Of a stretch of 64,000 bases of DNA, positions 42,131 to 51,717 are shown in pieces. The first letter of the stretch is position 1; each line of letters opens with the position of its first letter. The notes beneath the pieces were generated by a model. The model searched no databases. It was not told the origin of the DNA and saw only the letters and a program-made list of their open reading frames with translations. The translations under genes and the position numbers were made by a program. Source of the DNA: G942493375 sp942493375 (GTDB lineage: Bacteria; Armatimonadota; UBA5829); NCBI GenBank assembly GCA_942493375.1, contig OW818698.1, positions 2,604,001-2,668,000 on the forward strand. The letters are read 5' to 3'.

Positions 42131-44206
42131 TCATTCCTGGACAATAATTAACTCGTATCGTCTGGGTGACTGGATCCTGCACTCCAGTGGTGGATTCTCC
42201 AGGGTTAAAACATCATTATCTAAAGAAATGATCCGAACTGACTTCATCTTCTTTGAAAATTTCAATGTCAGCCATCCCGGTTTTAACCATACAACTTTTG
42301 ATGGAGACGGGACTATACTGCCGTTCGTTAAATTGGAACCTGCGGCATTTAGTACGTGGATCAGAAACCTGCCATCTCTATCTTTGCGGAATGTGATCAA
42401 CTGGCTGCCGACGTCCGATGCATCGATGCTGACAGGCATATCCGGAACATATCTCCGCAAGAGTTCGCCCATGCCTGCACAAATATCCGGATTTGGAATG
42501 CTCTTATACGGACTCCCTTCATTCACATAGTCTTGAAACGCTGCTGATTCAAACAACTCAGGTATGTAGATGACATGCCCTTTCTTATAACTGTGAATAT
42601 AGGATTCCAAACTACTTTCAACACGTTTGGCATCCGTAATGACCATATCGGCTCGTATTTTGGTTGTAGCGATTCCCTGGCGTATTTTATCAGCTGTATT
42701 GATCCGGACACCAAACAATGACTCCAGCAGTTTTCTCCTCTGGTTCAGCACATCCCTGCCGGTTTGATCGCAAGTGCCGGTAAGAAACGTTGCCACAAGT
42801 GTTCCTCCTCTGGCAACGAATGCTTCAACAGCCGCCAACCTTGAGTCTGAAATAGCAAACACATTCGGCGCTACCAGGACTTTAATATCTTTGGGAATCC
42901 CTTTATCGAGTGTCTCATCAATGACTGCGCGCCAGGGGAGATAATTGTCCAGGCACGCGCTGCTCCAGGATGTGTACGGTACTGTATGATATGCTTCCCC
43001 GGCAGGATCAGCATTTCTGGAATCCCCTGAGAATAGTATCCCGATGGGTGCATAAGTGCTGGAGTCTGTTAAATATTCCTGATACTGTTTCTCGAAATTC
43101 CAATAGAGGCGTGTATCAGCATTTTTCTCCAGTCCGGTTAAAAATACTCTGGACAGCACAAACGGCATCCCATAAGCCTTTGCCAAGCCCCACATGAATA
43201 CTTCCTCTTCCGGATCAAAGACATCCCGGGCAGTTGCAGTGTCAGCATATGGGAGCGCTGCGATGCATGTGCCCCGCAGTCTTGCCGCTTCTGAATATGC
43301 AGCAGCTTCTGTAGATATACGTCGCCAGCTGTAGAAATCCGCCGGGTTGTATATCTCCCAGAAAACACCGTTTGTGGAATCAACAATACTCTCTGCAGAA
43401 GTAAACGTGTTCTGCGGTGACCAGGGACTGGTTATTGAAACAGCAACTCCAAGGCAGAATATATTGGGAAAGTCCTTTTTCAACTTCCCGGAAAGCCATC
43501 GCCAGTATTCGTCCATCCATCCGCGGTGAATGGAATTCCACTCCCTCCACTGCGGACTTCCTACAATGCGGCTCTCTGTATATGCTTTTCGAATATCCCC
43601 GCCTGTCTGCTCCTGCCATCTCTTAGCACATACAGAGCATGAGCACCCCTGATAAAAACAGGCATCATCGCTCATAACAGCATCTACACCTGTTGACTTA
43701 ACGAAATCCGAGAGTATTCGCCAGTAACTATCTCTGAATTCAAGATTGTTCGGACAGAATGAACGGGTCTGATACTCCGGCCAAACACTTGCAGAACCAT
43801 CAGCACTGAAACTCTTCATCAGCCAGGATTCATGTTCTTTGGCAAACTCAGTATCACCGGTAAGGACTGCAGAATGGTGCTCACAGACCTTTATCCCCTG
43901 GGCATGGCACAGCTTAACTATCTTCTGAGTAACAGCTATCTGTTGCTGCATATTCGGGATATCGTTGTGCAAGTAGTGATGTCCACCACCTCCGATTATA
44001 ACGCTGTCTACTCCCGAGCGGACAAAGGTCTCAATCTGCTTATCAATATCCTTATCACTGAGCTGTGGATGCACAAACCAGAAAGTCGGACGCTGAAAAC
44101 CACTCATCGGCTTAGAATATCCATTAACACCACTAACAAATATGGTAAACATGCATACCGCAGTACATATGACTAGAAACGTGTTTCTGATTTCCCCCAC
44201 CCCCAA
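42131..44206 (-). CDS. Secreted TIM-barrel glycosidase-like protein
   Basis: A 691-residue protein with a hydrophobic N-terminal signal ('RNTFLVICTAVCMFTIFVSG'). A TIM barrel (about 35-370) starts 'RPTFWFVHPQLSDKDIDKQIETF' and contains 'DAVMSDDACFYQGCSCSVCAKRW' near residue 180, a motif of uncharacterised bacterial glycosidase families with Asp-Asp and Cys pairs. Residues about 385-560 resemble a beta-galactosidase trimerisation (GATase-like) domain ('VLVAPNVFAISDSRLAAVEAFVARGGTLV'), and the C-terminus is a beta-domain. It is likely to be exported. The start is uncertain: a TTG at 44206, GTG at 44200 and an ATC a little later (after GGGGGTGGGGGAA) are all possible. No substrate can be named. 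Confidence 0.65.
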   Translation of the reverse strand: MGVGEIRNTFLVICTAVCMFTIFVSGVNGYSKPMSGFQRPTFWFVHPQLSDKDIDKQIETFVRSGVDSVIIGGGGHHYLHNDIPNMQQQIAVTQKIVKLCHAQGIKVCEHHSAVLTGDTEFAKEHESWLMKSFSADGSASVWPEYQTRSFCPNNLEFRDSYWRILSDFVKSTGVDAVMSDDACFYQGCSCSVCAKRWQEQTGGDIRKAYTESRIVGSPQWREWNSIHRGWMDEYWRWLSGKLKKDFPNIFCLGVAVSITSPWSPQNTFTSAESIVDSTNGVFWEIYNPADFYSWRRISTEAAAYSEAARLRGTCIAALPYADTATARDVFDPEEEVFMWGLAKAYGMPFVLSRVFLTGLEKNADTRLYWNFEKQYQEYLTDSSTYAPIGILFSGDSRNADPAGEAYHTVPYTSWSSACLDNYLPWRAVIDETLDKGIPKDIKVLVAPNVFAISDSRLAAVEAFVARGGTLVATFLTGTCDQTGRDVLNQRRKLLESLFGVRINTADKIRQGIATTKIRADMVITDAKRVESSLESYIHSYKKGHVIYIPELFESAAFQDYVNEGSPYKSIPNPDICAGMGELLRRYVPDMPVSIDASDVGSQLITFRKDRDGRFLIHVLNAAGSNLTNGSIVPSPSKVVWLKPGWLTLKFSKKMKSVRIISLDNDVLTLENPPLECRIQSPRRYELIIVQE

Positions 44207-44222
44207 CTCAGTTTTCCTATCG

Positions 44223-45089
44223 TCAAAGTCCCAGAAGTTTCTCTGCGTTCAACTGGGTTATCTTGTCATAGCAGACTCGCGATATCTTCCCGCTCTCCAC
44301 TGCTTCATTTATGAAAGGGACAATGGGGACAACCTGGTCTACGTGGCAGATATCTGTGCCGAAGAGTAGTTTGTCCTGGTAGTTTTCCATAAACTTATAA
44401 CCGAATTCCGGATCTCTGGAGATTGCATTAAACCCGCTGCCTGCAGATATATCGGCATACATATTGGGATAACGCTTCAGGAAATCAGGAAGCTTACCAC
44501 CTTCAGTAACCGGACCTGGAGGGTATCCACCACGGGTATCAACGGTCACATCCCCTGATATTTCTGCCCAGAATGCCATTGCATGCCCTATAAACACCGT
44601 TTCCGGCAATTCCTGCAGCATCTTCTCCAGTCTTGGCATTCCCAGGTCATCACCAGGACCATACAGCCCATACTTTACGGCCTCTGCCAGATGGAATAAT
44701 ACAGGTAACCCAACCTTACCGCAGTGGTCATACAGGTTCCTATACAAAGGATCATCAAAATACAGGTTTCCAGTCAACTCGCCTACCCCCTTGACTCCTT
44801 TACTCTTGTAGTCTTCAAGTATCCAGGAGAAATCAGTATCCGGGGAGTTGTTCCCGCACCTTGGATCAAAATTACAGAACGGAATAAACCGCTCAGGATG
44901 TCTTCCGGCAATACTCAGGGCCTCATCATTAGTAAGTGGATAAAATGAACACTCCGGACTCACACCTGTAGGGAGCAATACAGCCTTGTCAATCCCGAGG
45001 CTATCCATCTGTTTCAACAGCTCATACTCAGTCACTTCTGGCTCATCTTTAATGACGGGTTTATATACATGCACATGAATATCAATCAT
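44223..45089 (-). CDS. Amidohydrolase family 2 protein (TIM-barrel metal hydrolase)
   Basis: About 288 residues from the ATG at 45089, which has a strong GAGGAGG site 7 bases upstream. 'MIDIHVHVYKP' is the H-x-H opening of the amidohydrolase_2 family, with 'VFIGHAMAFWAEI' (His), 'MYADISAGSGFNAISRDPEFGYKFMENYQDKLLFGTDICH' (the TD metal/acid region) later. Members include decarboxylases and lactone or amide hydrolases; the substrate is unknown. The stop lies only 16 bases from the start of the secreted TIM-barrel gene that follows on the same strand, so they may be one operon, read from this gene first. Confidence 0.8.
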   Translation of the reverse strand: MIDIHVHVYKPVIKDEPEVTEYELLKQMDSLGIDKAVLLPTGVSPECSFYPLTNDEALSIAGRHPERFIPFCNFDPRCGNNSPDTDFSWILEDYKSKGVKGVGELTGNLYFDDPLYRNLYDHCGKVGLPVLFHLAEAVKYGLYGPGDDLGMPRLEKMLQELPETVFIGHAMAFWAEISGDVTVDTRGGYPPGPVTEGGKLPDFLKRYPNMYADISAGSGFNAISRDPEFGYKFMENYQDKLLFGTDICHVDQVVPIVPFINEAVESGKISRVCYDKITQLNAEKLLGL

Positions 45090-45143
45090 AACAATCCTCC
45101 TCTTGGAAGCTAAGTGCACATATTCGGAAATCATGTGATGTAT

Positions 45144-45216
45144 TGTCATCATGACGAATGAAAGACCTGCTTTGTTTGTGATGTAGTTGATTCTAAAAGC
45201 AGATTCTTTGTTACAC
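45144..45216. repeat. Long palindromic repeat, copy 4 (degenerate)
   Basis: Starts TGTCATCATGACGAATGAAA, with ...ACCTGCTTT, and its second arm runs AAAGCAGATTCTTTGTTACA. Ends match the family found at 9499, 12303 and 42047, with many mismatches. It lies in the 522-base gap before cheW, directly before the structured element at 45219-45309. Confidence 0.6.
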
Positions 45217-45218
45217 TC

Positions 45219-45309
45219 CTAAGAAACCACGGTGTTAGGACGACATTTCTAACTGTCATAACTAGTCTAGGTCTCTAATCGAAATAAGTTGGCACCCCCA
45301 ACTTGGGGC
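45219..45309 (+). other. Three-stem intergenic element, copy A
   Basis: Matches copy B (51017-51107) with the same spacing of all parts: an opening CTAAGAAACCA, an inner stem (GACA with TGTC), a conserved 25-base block (23 of 25 identical; TAGTCTxGGTxTCTAATCGAA), and a final hairpin (CCC with GGG, 5-base loop). The inner stem shows a compensatory change relative to B. It lies about 300 bases before cheW-1. The remaining 300 bases to the gene show nothing else I can support. Confidence 0.55.
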
Positions 45310-45611
45310 TCAGAATGACACAGTATTTCCGAATATGTGCACTAAATATTTGGTATTTTATGTTCGATCCTGACTTGATTTGCAGGCAGGACTTCTGAAA
45401 GAAAGTATATACCAGTCAGCCACCATACACAAACATCGCATCGCAAAGACCATATCTTCTGGATATAACGAAAAATATATCTCAATTCCAGGTATTTTGG
45501 CCTAGTATACCGGGCTGAATATACCGAGAATTAGTTAGGTAGTAAAACAATTATCAGACCGGATATAGGCATTATAGAACAATATCCTGCAGTACATACA
45601 GGGAGCACTAC

Positions 45612-46124
45612 ATGAACGAAACAAATGAAACAGGCTACGAGCAGTTTGAGCAACTGGTAATCTTCCAGCTGGCTAACGAATACTACGGAGTTGATATCGG
45701 AGCTGTAAGTACTATCATCAGAATGCAGGAACTGACAGCTGTCCCACAGACTCCTCACTATGTCGAAGGAGTGATCAACCTCAGAGGCAGCATCATACCA
45801 GTGATTGATCTGCGCAAACGTTTCAATCTCGTTGAGAAAGAAATGACTAAATCCAGCCGGATAGTGGTTGTGGAAGCCAATGACATATTGATTGGTATGA
45901 TTGTAGATGCAGTTGCCGAGACTCTTCGTATATCCACGGATCTGATAGAACCACCATCATGTATGATCTCGTCGGTAGACTCAGAGCATCTTAGGGGTAT
46001 TGCCAAACAAGGTGACCGTTTAGTGATTTTGTTGGATATCAACCTGGTTATGAATGGTAAGGAATACGAAACAGTCATCAAAGGCAAACCTCGGAAAAAT
46101 GCAGTGGAAACCAAAGCTGCATAA
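45612..46124 (+). CDS. cheW: CheW chemotaxis coupling protein, copy 1
   Basis: A 170-residue protein with one CheW domain spanning nearly its whole length: 'QLVIFQLANEYYGVDIGAVSTIIRMQELTAVPQTPHYVEGVINLRGSIIPVIDLRKRF' followed by 'SSRIVVVEANDILIGMIVDAVAETLRI'. CheW links chemoreceptors to the CheA kinase in the signalling array. It is very similar to the protein encoded after the receptor gene (51152-51664). GGGAG precedes the ATG by 6 bases. No cheA, cheY or methylation enzymes are in the window, so this module must use partners elsewhere. A palindromic terminator-like structure follows at 46167-46209. Confidence 0.92.
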   Translation: MNETNETGYEQFEQLVIFQLANEYYGVDIGAVSTIIRMQELTAVPQTPHYVEGVINLRGSIIPVIDLRKRFNLVEKEMTKSSRIVVVEANDILIGMIVDAVAETLRISTDLIEPPSCMISSVDSEHLRGIAKQGDRLVILLDINLVMNGKEYETVIKGKPRKNAVETKAA

Positions 46125-46166
46125 TAGTACTACGTCCAAGTCTCGATATTGCTCAATAAGATATGT

Positions 46167-46209
46167 ATGCAATTGCAGGGAGCATAATATATGCTCCCTG
46201 CAATTGCAT
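46167..46209 (+). terminator. Terminator-like hairpin after cheW copy 1
   Basis: Perfect 19-bp arms, ATGCAATTGCAGGGAGCAT and its complement, with a 5-base loop, 42 bases after the stop. No T-run follows. The rest of the 46210-46986 gap is AT-rich with small hairpins (46867-46914 and TGTAAAC/GTTTACA at 46929-46946) and no gene I can support. Confidence 0.6.
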
Positions 46210-46986
46210 CTACCAGCCCGTAATATTAATGATGCACTCACTTCTGCAATTATCGCTGGAAAAAGCAATGTCAGTGAATACTGCGGGGTGGTCTGCATAC
46301 CACAACTAACAGCATCCCGGATTGATACCTAACTGAGCATTCCAGCGAACGCCCCCCAATACACGCCGTCATCAGATGTAACACTATAATCCCACTGATT
46401 CCAAGACATCAACAGTTCCACCACCCACATATACTCTACAAGTCCTTCGTAATACCGACAAGGTGACACTACACTTACCGCAAGCATTTTGTAGCATACA
46501 ATACTGATACACAGTTGCACTACCTAGGTTCCCATCTTCTTTTCACAAATATAGCAAGAGCTCTACCTACGTGTTACACTATATTTTTGTCATCACTGTG
46601 ACCCATTCTTAATATCTATTGACTTTGTTTAATCATTTATAATGCAGTTTATTTTGGTTTTACCCTAAGTATTTAATCTGTCAGGCCCGATTATATATAC
46701 GTATATAGTTTTTAGTGTTCTTTTATATGTTTTTCAGTGTCTTATGGTAGAAGCTGGGTTATTCACTGTTTTCTGGAGTAATCATAGATAGAACAGAACA
46801 CAATTTTCTTGGGGTCATTAATCAAGAAACAGTGGATAGCCCTGTGAAACTCATATCACATTATTCATGGTGCGGTGTTGACTAGGATCTGGTCTTCCTG
46901 GACAACAACACCATGGAGAATACGACGGTGTAAACACCGGTTTACATACAAATAAAAAGCACAATCAAAAAAACAGAGGTATGAAG

Positions 46987-49900
46987 ATGCAATTAAATTC
47001 AATTAAACTGAAACCGAGACTCATCGGTGCTTTCATGATCGTAGCAGTAATCACTGCGGTCGTCGGAATCGTTGGGATAACCAACATGAAGAAAATAGAC
47101 GCTGCTGATACAATGCTGTATGAACACATGACGGTTCCTATCAGCCAGTTAGCAGATATGAGCACCCTGCTTCAGCGTGTAAGAGTAAATCTTCGTGATG
47201 GGATACTCTCATCGGGAACTCCTGATGCTAAAACGTTCGCTGAAAACACTGCGTCTCTCTCTGCAGAACTGGATAAGAAAAGTGAAGAGTTCGGCAAAAC
47301 GATCCTCGCTAAAGATATTCAGGCTGCATTTGACGAGTATATGTCGCTTAGCAAACAGTTTGATCCGGTAATAACAAAAACCATTGAATTGGCTGTCGCA
47401 GGAAATGGCAAGCAAGCTGAAGCGGAGATGAGAATTAATACTCCGCTAGCTAAGAAATTGCAGGCCTCGATGGACAAACTTGCCGAAATGAAAGTAGCTT
47501 CGGCAAAGGCAACTTCAAATGCAAATACTACTCTAGCAAACAAGAGCACCCAAACAATGACACTTCTTATTTGCGTTGCAATAGTATTGGCTTTATCTCT
47601 TGGACTAATCATTGCTTTGAGCGTTGCCAAGCCTACAACCGAACTGAAGAATATAGCAGATCGACTTGCACTGGGCGAAGTAGATGTAGAACTAAAAGTC
47701 AGTGGAAAGGATGAGATAGCAGATCTCACCCGTGCAATGAAACAAATGGTTACAGGTACCAAGCTTACAGTAGGTGCTGCTGAACAGATATCAAAAGGCA
47801 ACATGTCTACTCATGTTGAGCCCAGGTCAGACAAAGATGTCCTGGCAATCGCCATGAACAATGTCGTCGAGTCCGTAAGTGGATTGGTAGCTGAAGCTGG
47901 AATGCTGAGCGAGGCAGCTATCAATGGCCGTCTGGATACAAGAGGTAATGCTGCTCAGTTTGATGGTGGTTTCCGAGATATAGTCACCGGAGTCAACAAC
48001 ACACTCGACGCAGTTATCGGACCTCTCAATGTTGCCGCTGAATATGTCGAACGCATCTCCAACGGGGATATCCCTTCGAAAATAGTCGACAACTACAATG
48101 GTGACTTCAATGAAATCAAAAACAATTTGAACCGATGTATAGATGCAGTAAACGCTCTAGTAGCTGACGCCAGTATGCTCAGTAAAGCTGCGGTTGATGG
48201 TAAATTGGACACCAGAGCTGATGCTGCTAAACACGGTGGTGATTTCCGCAAAATAGTCCAGGGAGTAAATGACACACTGGATTCAGTTATTGGTCCACTG
48301 AATGTAGCTGCTGAGTATGTAGAGCGTATATCTAATGGAGATATCCCTGCAAAGATAACCGACAACTACAACGGTGACTTCAACGAGATCAAGAACAACC
48401 TTAACAGATGCATAGACTCTGTTAATGCCCTGGTAGCTGATGCCGTTATGTTGAGCGCAGCTGCAGTGCAGGGCAAGTTAGACACCCGGGCCAATGCAAA
48501 CAGCCATTATGGTGATTTCAGAAAAATAGTCCAGGGAGTCAATGAAACACTCGATTCAGTAATAGGACCTCTCAACGTTGCTGCTGAATATGTAGAGAGG
48601 ATTTCTAATGGGGACATTCCTGCAAAAATCACTGACAATTATAACGGTGATTTCAATGAGATCAAAAACAATCTGAACAAGTGCATAGATGCTGTAAATG
48701 CATTGGTTGCAGACGCTAATATGCTCAGTATGGCAGCAGTAGAAGGCAAACTGGACACCAGAGCAGATGCAACTAAACATGGTGGTGACTTCAGAAAGGT
48801 AGTTCAGGGAGTTAACGAGACACTCGATTCTGTCATCGGACCTCTCAATGTTGCAGCAGAATATGTAGAACGAATCTCTAACGGTGATATTCCGTCGGTT
48901 ATAACTGATAACTACAATGGTGATTTCAATGAGATCAAGAACAATCTGAACAGGTGTATAAATTCAGTAAATGCATTGGTTGCCGATGCTGGAATGTTGA
49001 GCGTGGCTGCTGTTCAGGGAAAACTGGACACCAGGGCAGATGCAACTAAACACAATGGAGACTTCCGCAAGATAGTCCAGGGAGTCAACGAAACTCTCGA
49101 TTCAGTCATCGGACCTCTCAATGTAGCCGCCGAGTATGTTGAACGAATCTCTAATGGGGACATTCCCACAAAGATCACTGATAGCTACAATGGTGACTTC
49201 AACGAAATCAAGAACAATCTGAATAAGTGCATTGATGCGGTTAATTCGTTGGTAACTGATGCAGGAATGCTTAGTGTTGCAGCAGTAGAAGGCAAGTTAG
49301 ATACCAGAGCCGATGCTAGCAAGCATGGTGGCGATTTCCGCAAGATTGTCCAGGGAGTCAACGAAACTCTGGATTCAGTTATCGGACCATTGAATGTTGC
49401 TGCTGAGTATGTGGAACGAATCTCCAATGGAGACATACCTTCCAAAATCACCGACAACTATAATGGTGACTTTAACGAAATCAAGAACAACCTGAACCGT
49501 TGCATAGATGCAGTCAATGCATTAGTCAGCGATGCCAAAATGCTGAGTGTTGCTGCTGCAGAGGGTCGGTTGGGTACCAGAGCAGATGCTTCTAAACATC
49601 AGGGTGATTTCAAAGAGATCGTGACTGGTGTCAATGAAACACTGGATAGAGTTATTGATCCCGTAAATGAAGCTGCTGCAGTCCTTGAGAGACTCGCTGC
49701 TAACGATCTGACGGCAAGGGTGAAAGGCAATTATGCCGGAGACCTTGGTAAAATCAAGAACAGCGTTAATATGGCAATAGAAAATGTAGGAGCGACGATC
49801 CAGCAGATTGCTGACGCCGCCGACCAGGTAGCTGACTCAACATCTGCACTCTCCAAGACAGCTGACAATGTGGGAAAAGCTTCTCAACAAATTGCACAGA

Positions 49901-50946
49901 CAGTTGATCAGGTCGCTGCAGGATCTCAGGAGCAGTCCAAGACCGTGCAGAGTAGCGCAGAAGCTATGGAGCAACTGATGAGAGCAATCAGTGAAGTAGC
50001 TGCCGGCGCACAGAGTCAGGCTAAACAAGTCGATCAGACTGTCGGACTAGTCCAGCAGATAACAGCTGCTATCGACGAAGTAGCAAAGAACAGCAGCAAT
50101 GTAGCCCAGGCCAGCCGGGAAGTCAACGAAGTCGCCATCAAAGGTGGAGCTCAAGTAGCTAAATCCGGAGAAGGTATGCTTCGTATCAAGGACGCCACAG
50201 ACAAAGTCGGTAACATGGTCAAACAGCTGGGTGACAGCAGTAAACAGATAGGTGCAATCGTCGAAACTATAGACGATATAGCAGAACAGACCAACCTCCT
50301 CGCCCTAAACGCTGCAATTGAAGCAGCAAGAGCCGGAGAGCACGGCAAGGGATTCGCAGTAGTAGCCGACGAAGTTCGCAAGCTAGCCGAAAGGTCCAGT
50401 AAAGCCACCGGTGAAATTGCCGACTTGATAGGCACTATGCAGAGCATGATCAATGCTGCTGTTGATGCTATGTCGATTGGCAGTAAAGAGGTAAGTGAAG
50501 GGACAATACTCTCTGTTGAAGCTGGAGATGCTCTGAAGAGTATACAAGTTGCAGTGCAGGGAATAGTTTCTCAGATCGACAATATGGCAGCTGCAGCCCA
50601 GCAGATGTCTGCATCAAGCACTGAAGTAGTCAAAGCAATTGAGAATGTCTCTGCTGTAACCGAGGAAACCACAGCTGCTGCTGAAGAGATGGCTGCTTCC
50701 AGCAATGAAGTCTCACGACAGATAGAACAGGTAGCTGCGGTAAGTGAAGAAAACGCCGCTGCTGCTGAAGAGGTCAGTGCTACTACTCATGAGCAGACCG
50801 CAGCCGCCGAGGAAATGACAAGCGGAATCGCCAGTGTAACTGAAGACCTGCGGGAGTTGATGTCTGCATTCAAGCTTGATACAGACAATACACTGCAGGA
50901 TGTAACCGGCAAAGTAACTGCCGGTAAACAACGCAAGGCTGCATAG
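46987..50946 (+). CDS. Giant methyl-accepting chemotaxis protein with about seven tandem HAMP-type repeats
   Basis: About 1,319 residues. I take the second ATG (46987): AGAGGT lies 6 bases before it but abuts the first ATG. Transmembrane helix 1 is about residues 10-30, the extracytoplasmic part (about 31-190) is a four-helix-bundle sensor (4HB_MCP type), and helix 2 is about 193-215 ('LLICVAIVLALSLGLIIAL'). A HAMP domain follows, then 91-residue units (273 bp each) running over about 300-905, six nearly identical and one or two diverged, each with 'IGPLNVAAEYVERISNGDIP' and 'YNGDFNEIKNNLN'. The C-terminal signalling domain has the conserved hairpin 'DIAEQTNLLALNAAIEAARA' near residue 1100. 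Each unit looks like two HAMP modules. It signals to CheA through the CheW proteins next to it. Confidence 0.9.
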   Translation: MQLNSIKLKPRLIGAFMIVAVITAVVGIVGITNMKKIDAADTMLYEHMTVPISQLADMSTLLQRVRVNLRDGILSSGTPDAKTFAENTASLSAELDKKSEEFGKTILAKDIQAAFDEYMSLSKQFDPVITKTIELAVAGNGKQAEAEMRINTPLAKKLQASMDKLAEMKVASAKATSNANTTLANKSTQTMTLLICVAIVLALSLGLIIALSVAKPTTELKNIADRLALGEVDVELKVSGKDEIADLTRAMKQMVTGTKLTVGAAEQISKGNMSTHVEPRSDKDVLAIAMNNVVESVSGLVAEAGMLSEAAINGRLDTRGNAAQFDGGFRDIVTGVNNTLDAVIGPLNVAAEYVERISNGDIPSKIVDNYNGDFNEIKNNLNRCIDAVNALVADASMLSKAAVDGKLDTRADAAKHGGDFRKIVQGVNDTLDSVIGPLNVAAEYVERISNGDIPAKITDNYNGDFNEIKNNLNRCIDSVNALVADAVMLSAAAVQGKLDTRANANSHYGDFRKIVQGVNETLDSVIGPLNVAAEYVERISNGDIPAKITDNYNGDFNEIKNNLNKCIDAVNALVADANMLSMAAVEGKLDTRADATKHGGDFRKVVQGVNETLDSVIGPLNVAAEYVERISNGDIPSVITDNYNGDFNEIKNNLNRCINSVNALVADAGMLSVAAVQGKLDTRADATKHNGDFRKIVQGVNETLDSVIGPLNVAAEYVERISNGDIPTKITDSYNGDFNEIKNNLNKCIDAVNSLVTDAGMLSVAAVEGKLDTRADASKHGGDFRKIVQGVNETLDSVIGPLNVAAEYVERISNGDIPSKITDNYNGDFNEIKNNLNRCIDAVNALVSDAKMLSVAAAEGRLGTRADASKHQGDFKEIVTGVNETLDRVIDPVNEAAAVLERLAANDLTARVKGNYAGDLGKIKNSVNMAIENVGATIQQIADAADQVADSTSALSKTADNVGKASQQIAQTVDQVAAGSQEQSKTVQSSAEAMEQLMRAISEVAAGAQSQAKQVDQTVGLVQQITAAIDEVAKNSSNVAQASREVNEVAIKGGAQVAKSGEGMLRIKDATDKVGNMVKQLGDSSKQIGAIVETIDDIAEQTNLLALNAAIEAARAGEHGKGFAVVADEVRKLAERSSKATGEIADLIGTMQSMINAAVDAMSIGSKEVSEGTILSVEAGDALKSIQVAVQGIVSQIDNMAAAAQQMSASSTEVVKAIENVSAVTEETTAAAEEMAASSNEVSRQIEQVAAVSEENAAAAEEVSATTHEQTAAAEEMTSGIASVTEDLRELMSAFKLDTDNTLQDVTGKVTAGKQRKAA
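47860..49690 (+). repeat. Tandem 273-bp coding repeats within the receptor gene
   Basis: The motif I-D/N-A/S-V-N-A-L-V recurs at 48139, 48412, 48685, 48958, 49231 and 49504, exactly 273 bases apart (91 codons). A diverged unit precedes and another follows. Nucleotide differences are mostly at third positions, so the repeats are not from very recent copying, and the protein sequence is kept by selection or gene conversion. Confidence 0.9.
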
Positions 50947-50962
50947 GTCTATCTAAAGATGT

Positions 50963-50994
50963 GTTGGCAGTGGAACCCCCACTCCACTGCCAAC
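50963..50994 (+). terminator. Terminator-like hairpin after the receptor gene
   Basis: GTTGGCAGTGGA and TCCACTGCCAAC pair perfectly over a short C-rich loop, 17 bases after the stop codon. No T-run follows, as for other hairpins here. Confidence 0.6.
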
Positions 50995-51016
50995 GCTTAG
51001 TTTGATCATTGATTTA

Positions 51017-51107
51017 CTAAGAAACCATTGGGGCTTGATGGCAATTTGCACTGCCATATCTAGTCTCGGTTTCTAATCGAAATAATCTGGATCTCCCTAC
51101 GTGGGAT
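51017..51107 (+). other. Three-stem intergenic element, copy B
   Basis: Same parts and spacing as copy A at 45219-45309. Here GAAACC (51021-51026) pairs perfectly with GGTTTC (51068-51073), ATGGCA pairs with TGCCAT inside, and CCC (51095-51097) pairs with GGG (51103-51105). It ends 44 bases before the start of cheW copy 2, well placed for a 5' leader. Confidence 0.6.
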
Positions 51108-51151
51108 TCAAATTAGACGAAAATGTTGTATTTTCTAGCGAGGAATGAGTT

Positions 51152-51664
51152 ATGAGTGAAACAGTAGAAACCGGATACGAGCAATTTGAACAGCTCGTAG
51201 TCTTCCAGTTAGCCAATGAATATTATGGTGTCGATATAGGCGCTGTTAATACGATCATTCGGATGCAGGATTTAACCGCCGTGCCCCAGACACCGGTCTT
51301 TGTCGAAGGTGTTATTAACCTCAGAGGCAGTATTATACCTGTAATTGATCTGCGAAAACGGTTCCGCCTGGTTCAGGAACCAACAACCAAATCCAGCAGA
51401 ATAGTAGTTGTGGAAGCTAATGGAGCGATGGTTGGAATGATTGTGGATGCAGTTGCAGAGACATTGCGCATTCCGACAGACATGATAGAACCACCCGCAG
51501 GCGTAATTGCTTCAGTGGAATCTGAGTATCTGCGAGGGATTGCAAAACAGGGCGACCGACTGGTTATTCTATTGGATATCGACCTGGTTATGAGCGGTAA
51601 GGAGTATGATAATATAATAAAACCCAAGATTAAAACAAACACTCCCGAAGCAGTAGCTGCATAA
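51152..51664 (+). CDS. cheW: CheW chemotaxis coupling protein, copy 2
   Basis: A 170-residue single-domain CheW, nearly identical in pattern to the copy at 45612: 'LVVFQLANEYYGVDIGAVNTIIRMQDLTAVPQTPVFVEGVINLRGSIIPVIDLRKRF'. GAGG lies 8 bases before the ATG. Two CheW proteins flanking one receptor suggests duplication and perhaps two docking partners, as in Frz-type systems. Differences are mainly at the C-terminus and in residues facing out. A terminator-like hairpin follows and the next gene converges. Confidence 0.92.
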   Translation: MSETVETGYEQFEQLVVFQLANEYYGVDIGAVNTIIRMQDLTAVPQTPVFVEGVINLRGSIIPVIDLRKRFRLVQEPTTKSSRIVVVEANGAMVGMIVDAVAETLRIPTDMIEPPAGVIASVESEYLRGIAKQGDRLVILLDIDLVMSGKEYDNIIKPKIKTNTPEAVAA

Positions 51665-51670
51665 CCTATT

Positions 51671-51705
51671 CACCGAAGGGAGCACCCCCACAGCTCCCTT
51701 CGGTG
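51671..51705. terminator. Hairpin terminator between convergent genes
   Basis: CACCGAAGGGAGC (51671-51683) and GCTCCCTTCGGTG (51693-51705) are a perfect 13-bp stem between the cheW stop (51664) and the minus-strand gene ending at 51718. Confidence 0.7.
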
Positions 51706-51717
51706 GGTATTAACAGC

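Noticed and set aside
45090..45611. Known riboswitch before cheW
   Set aside because: No match to c-di-GMP, SAM, cobalamin, TPP or purine aptamers that I can recognise; only the unassigned three-stem element is reported.
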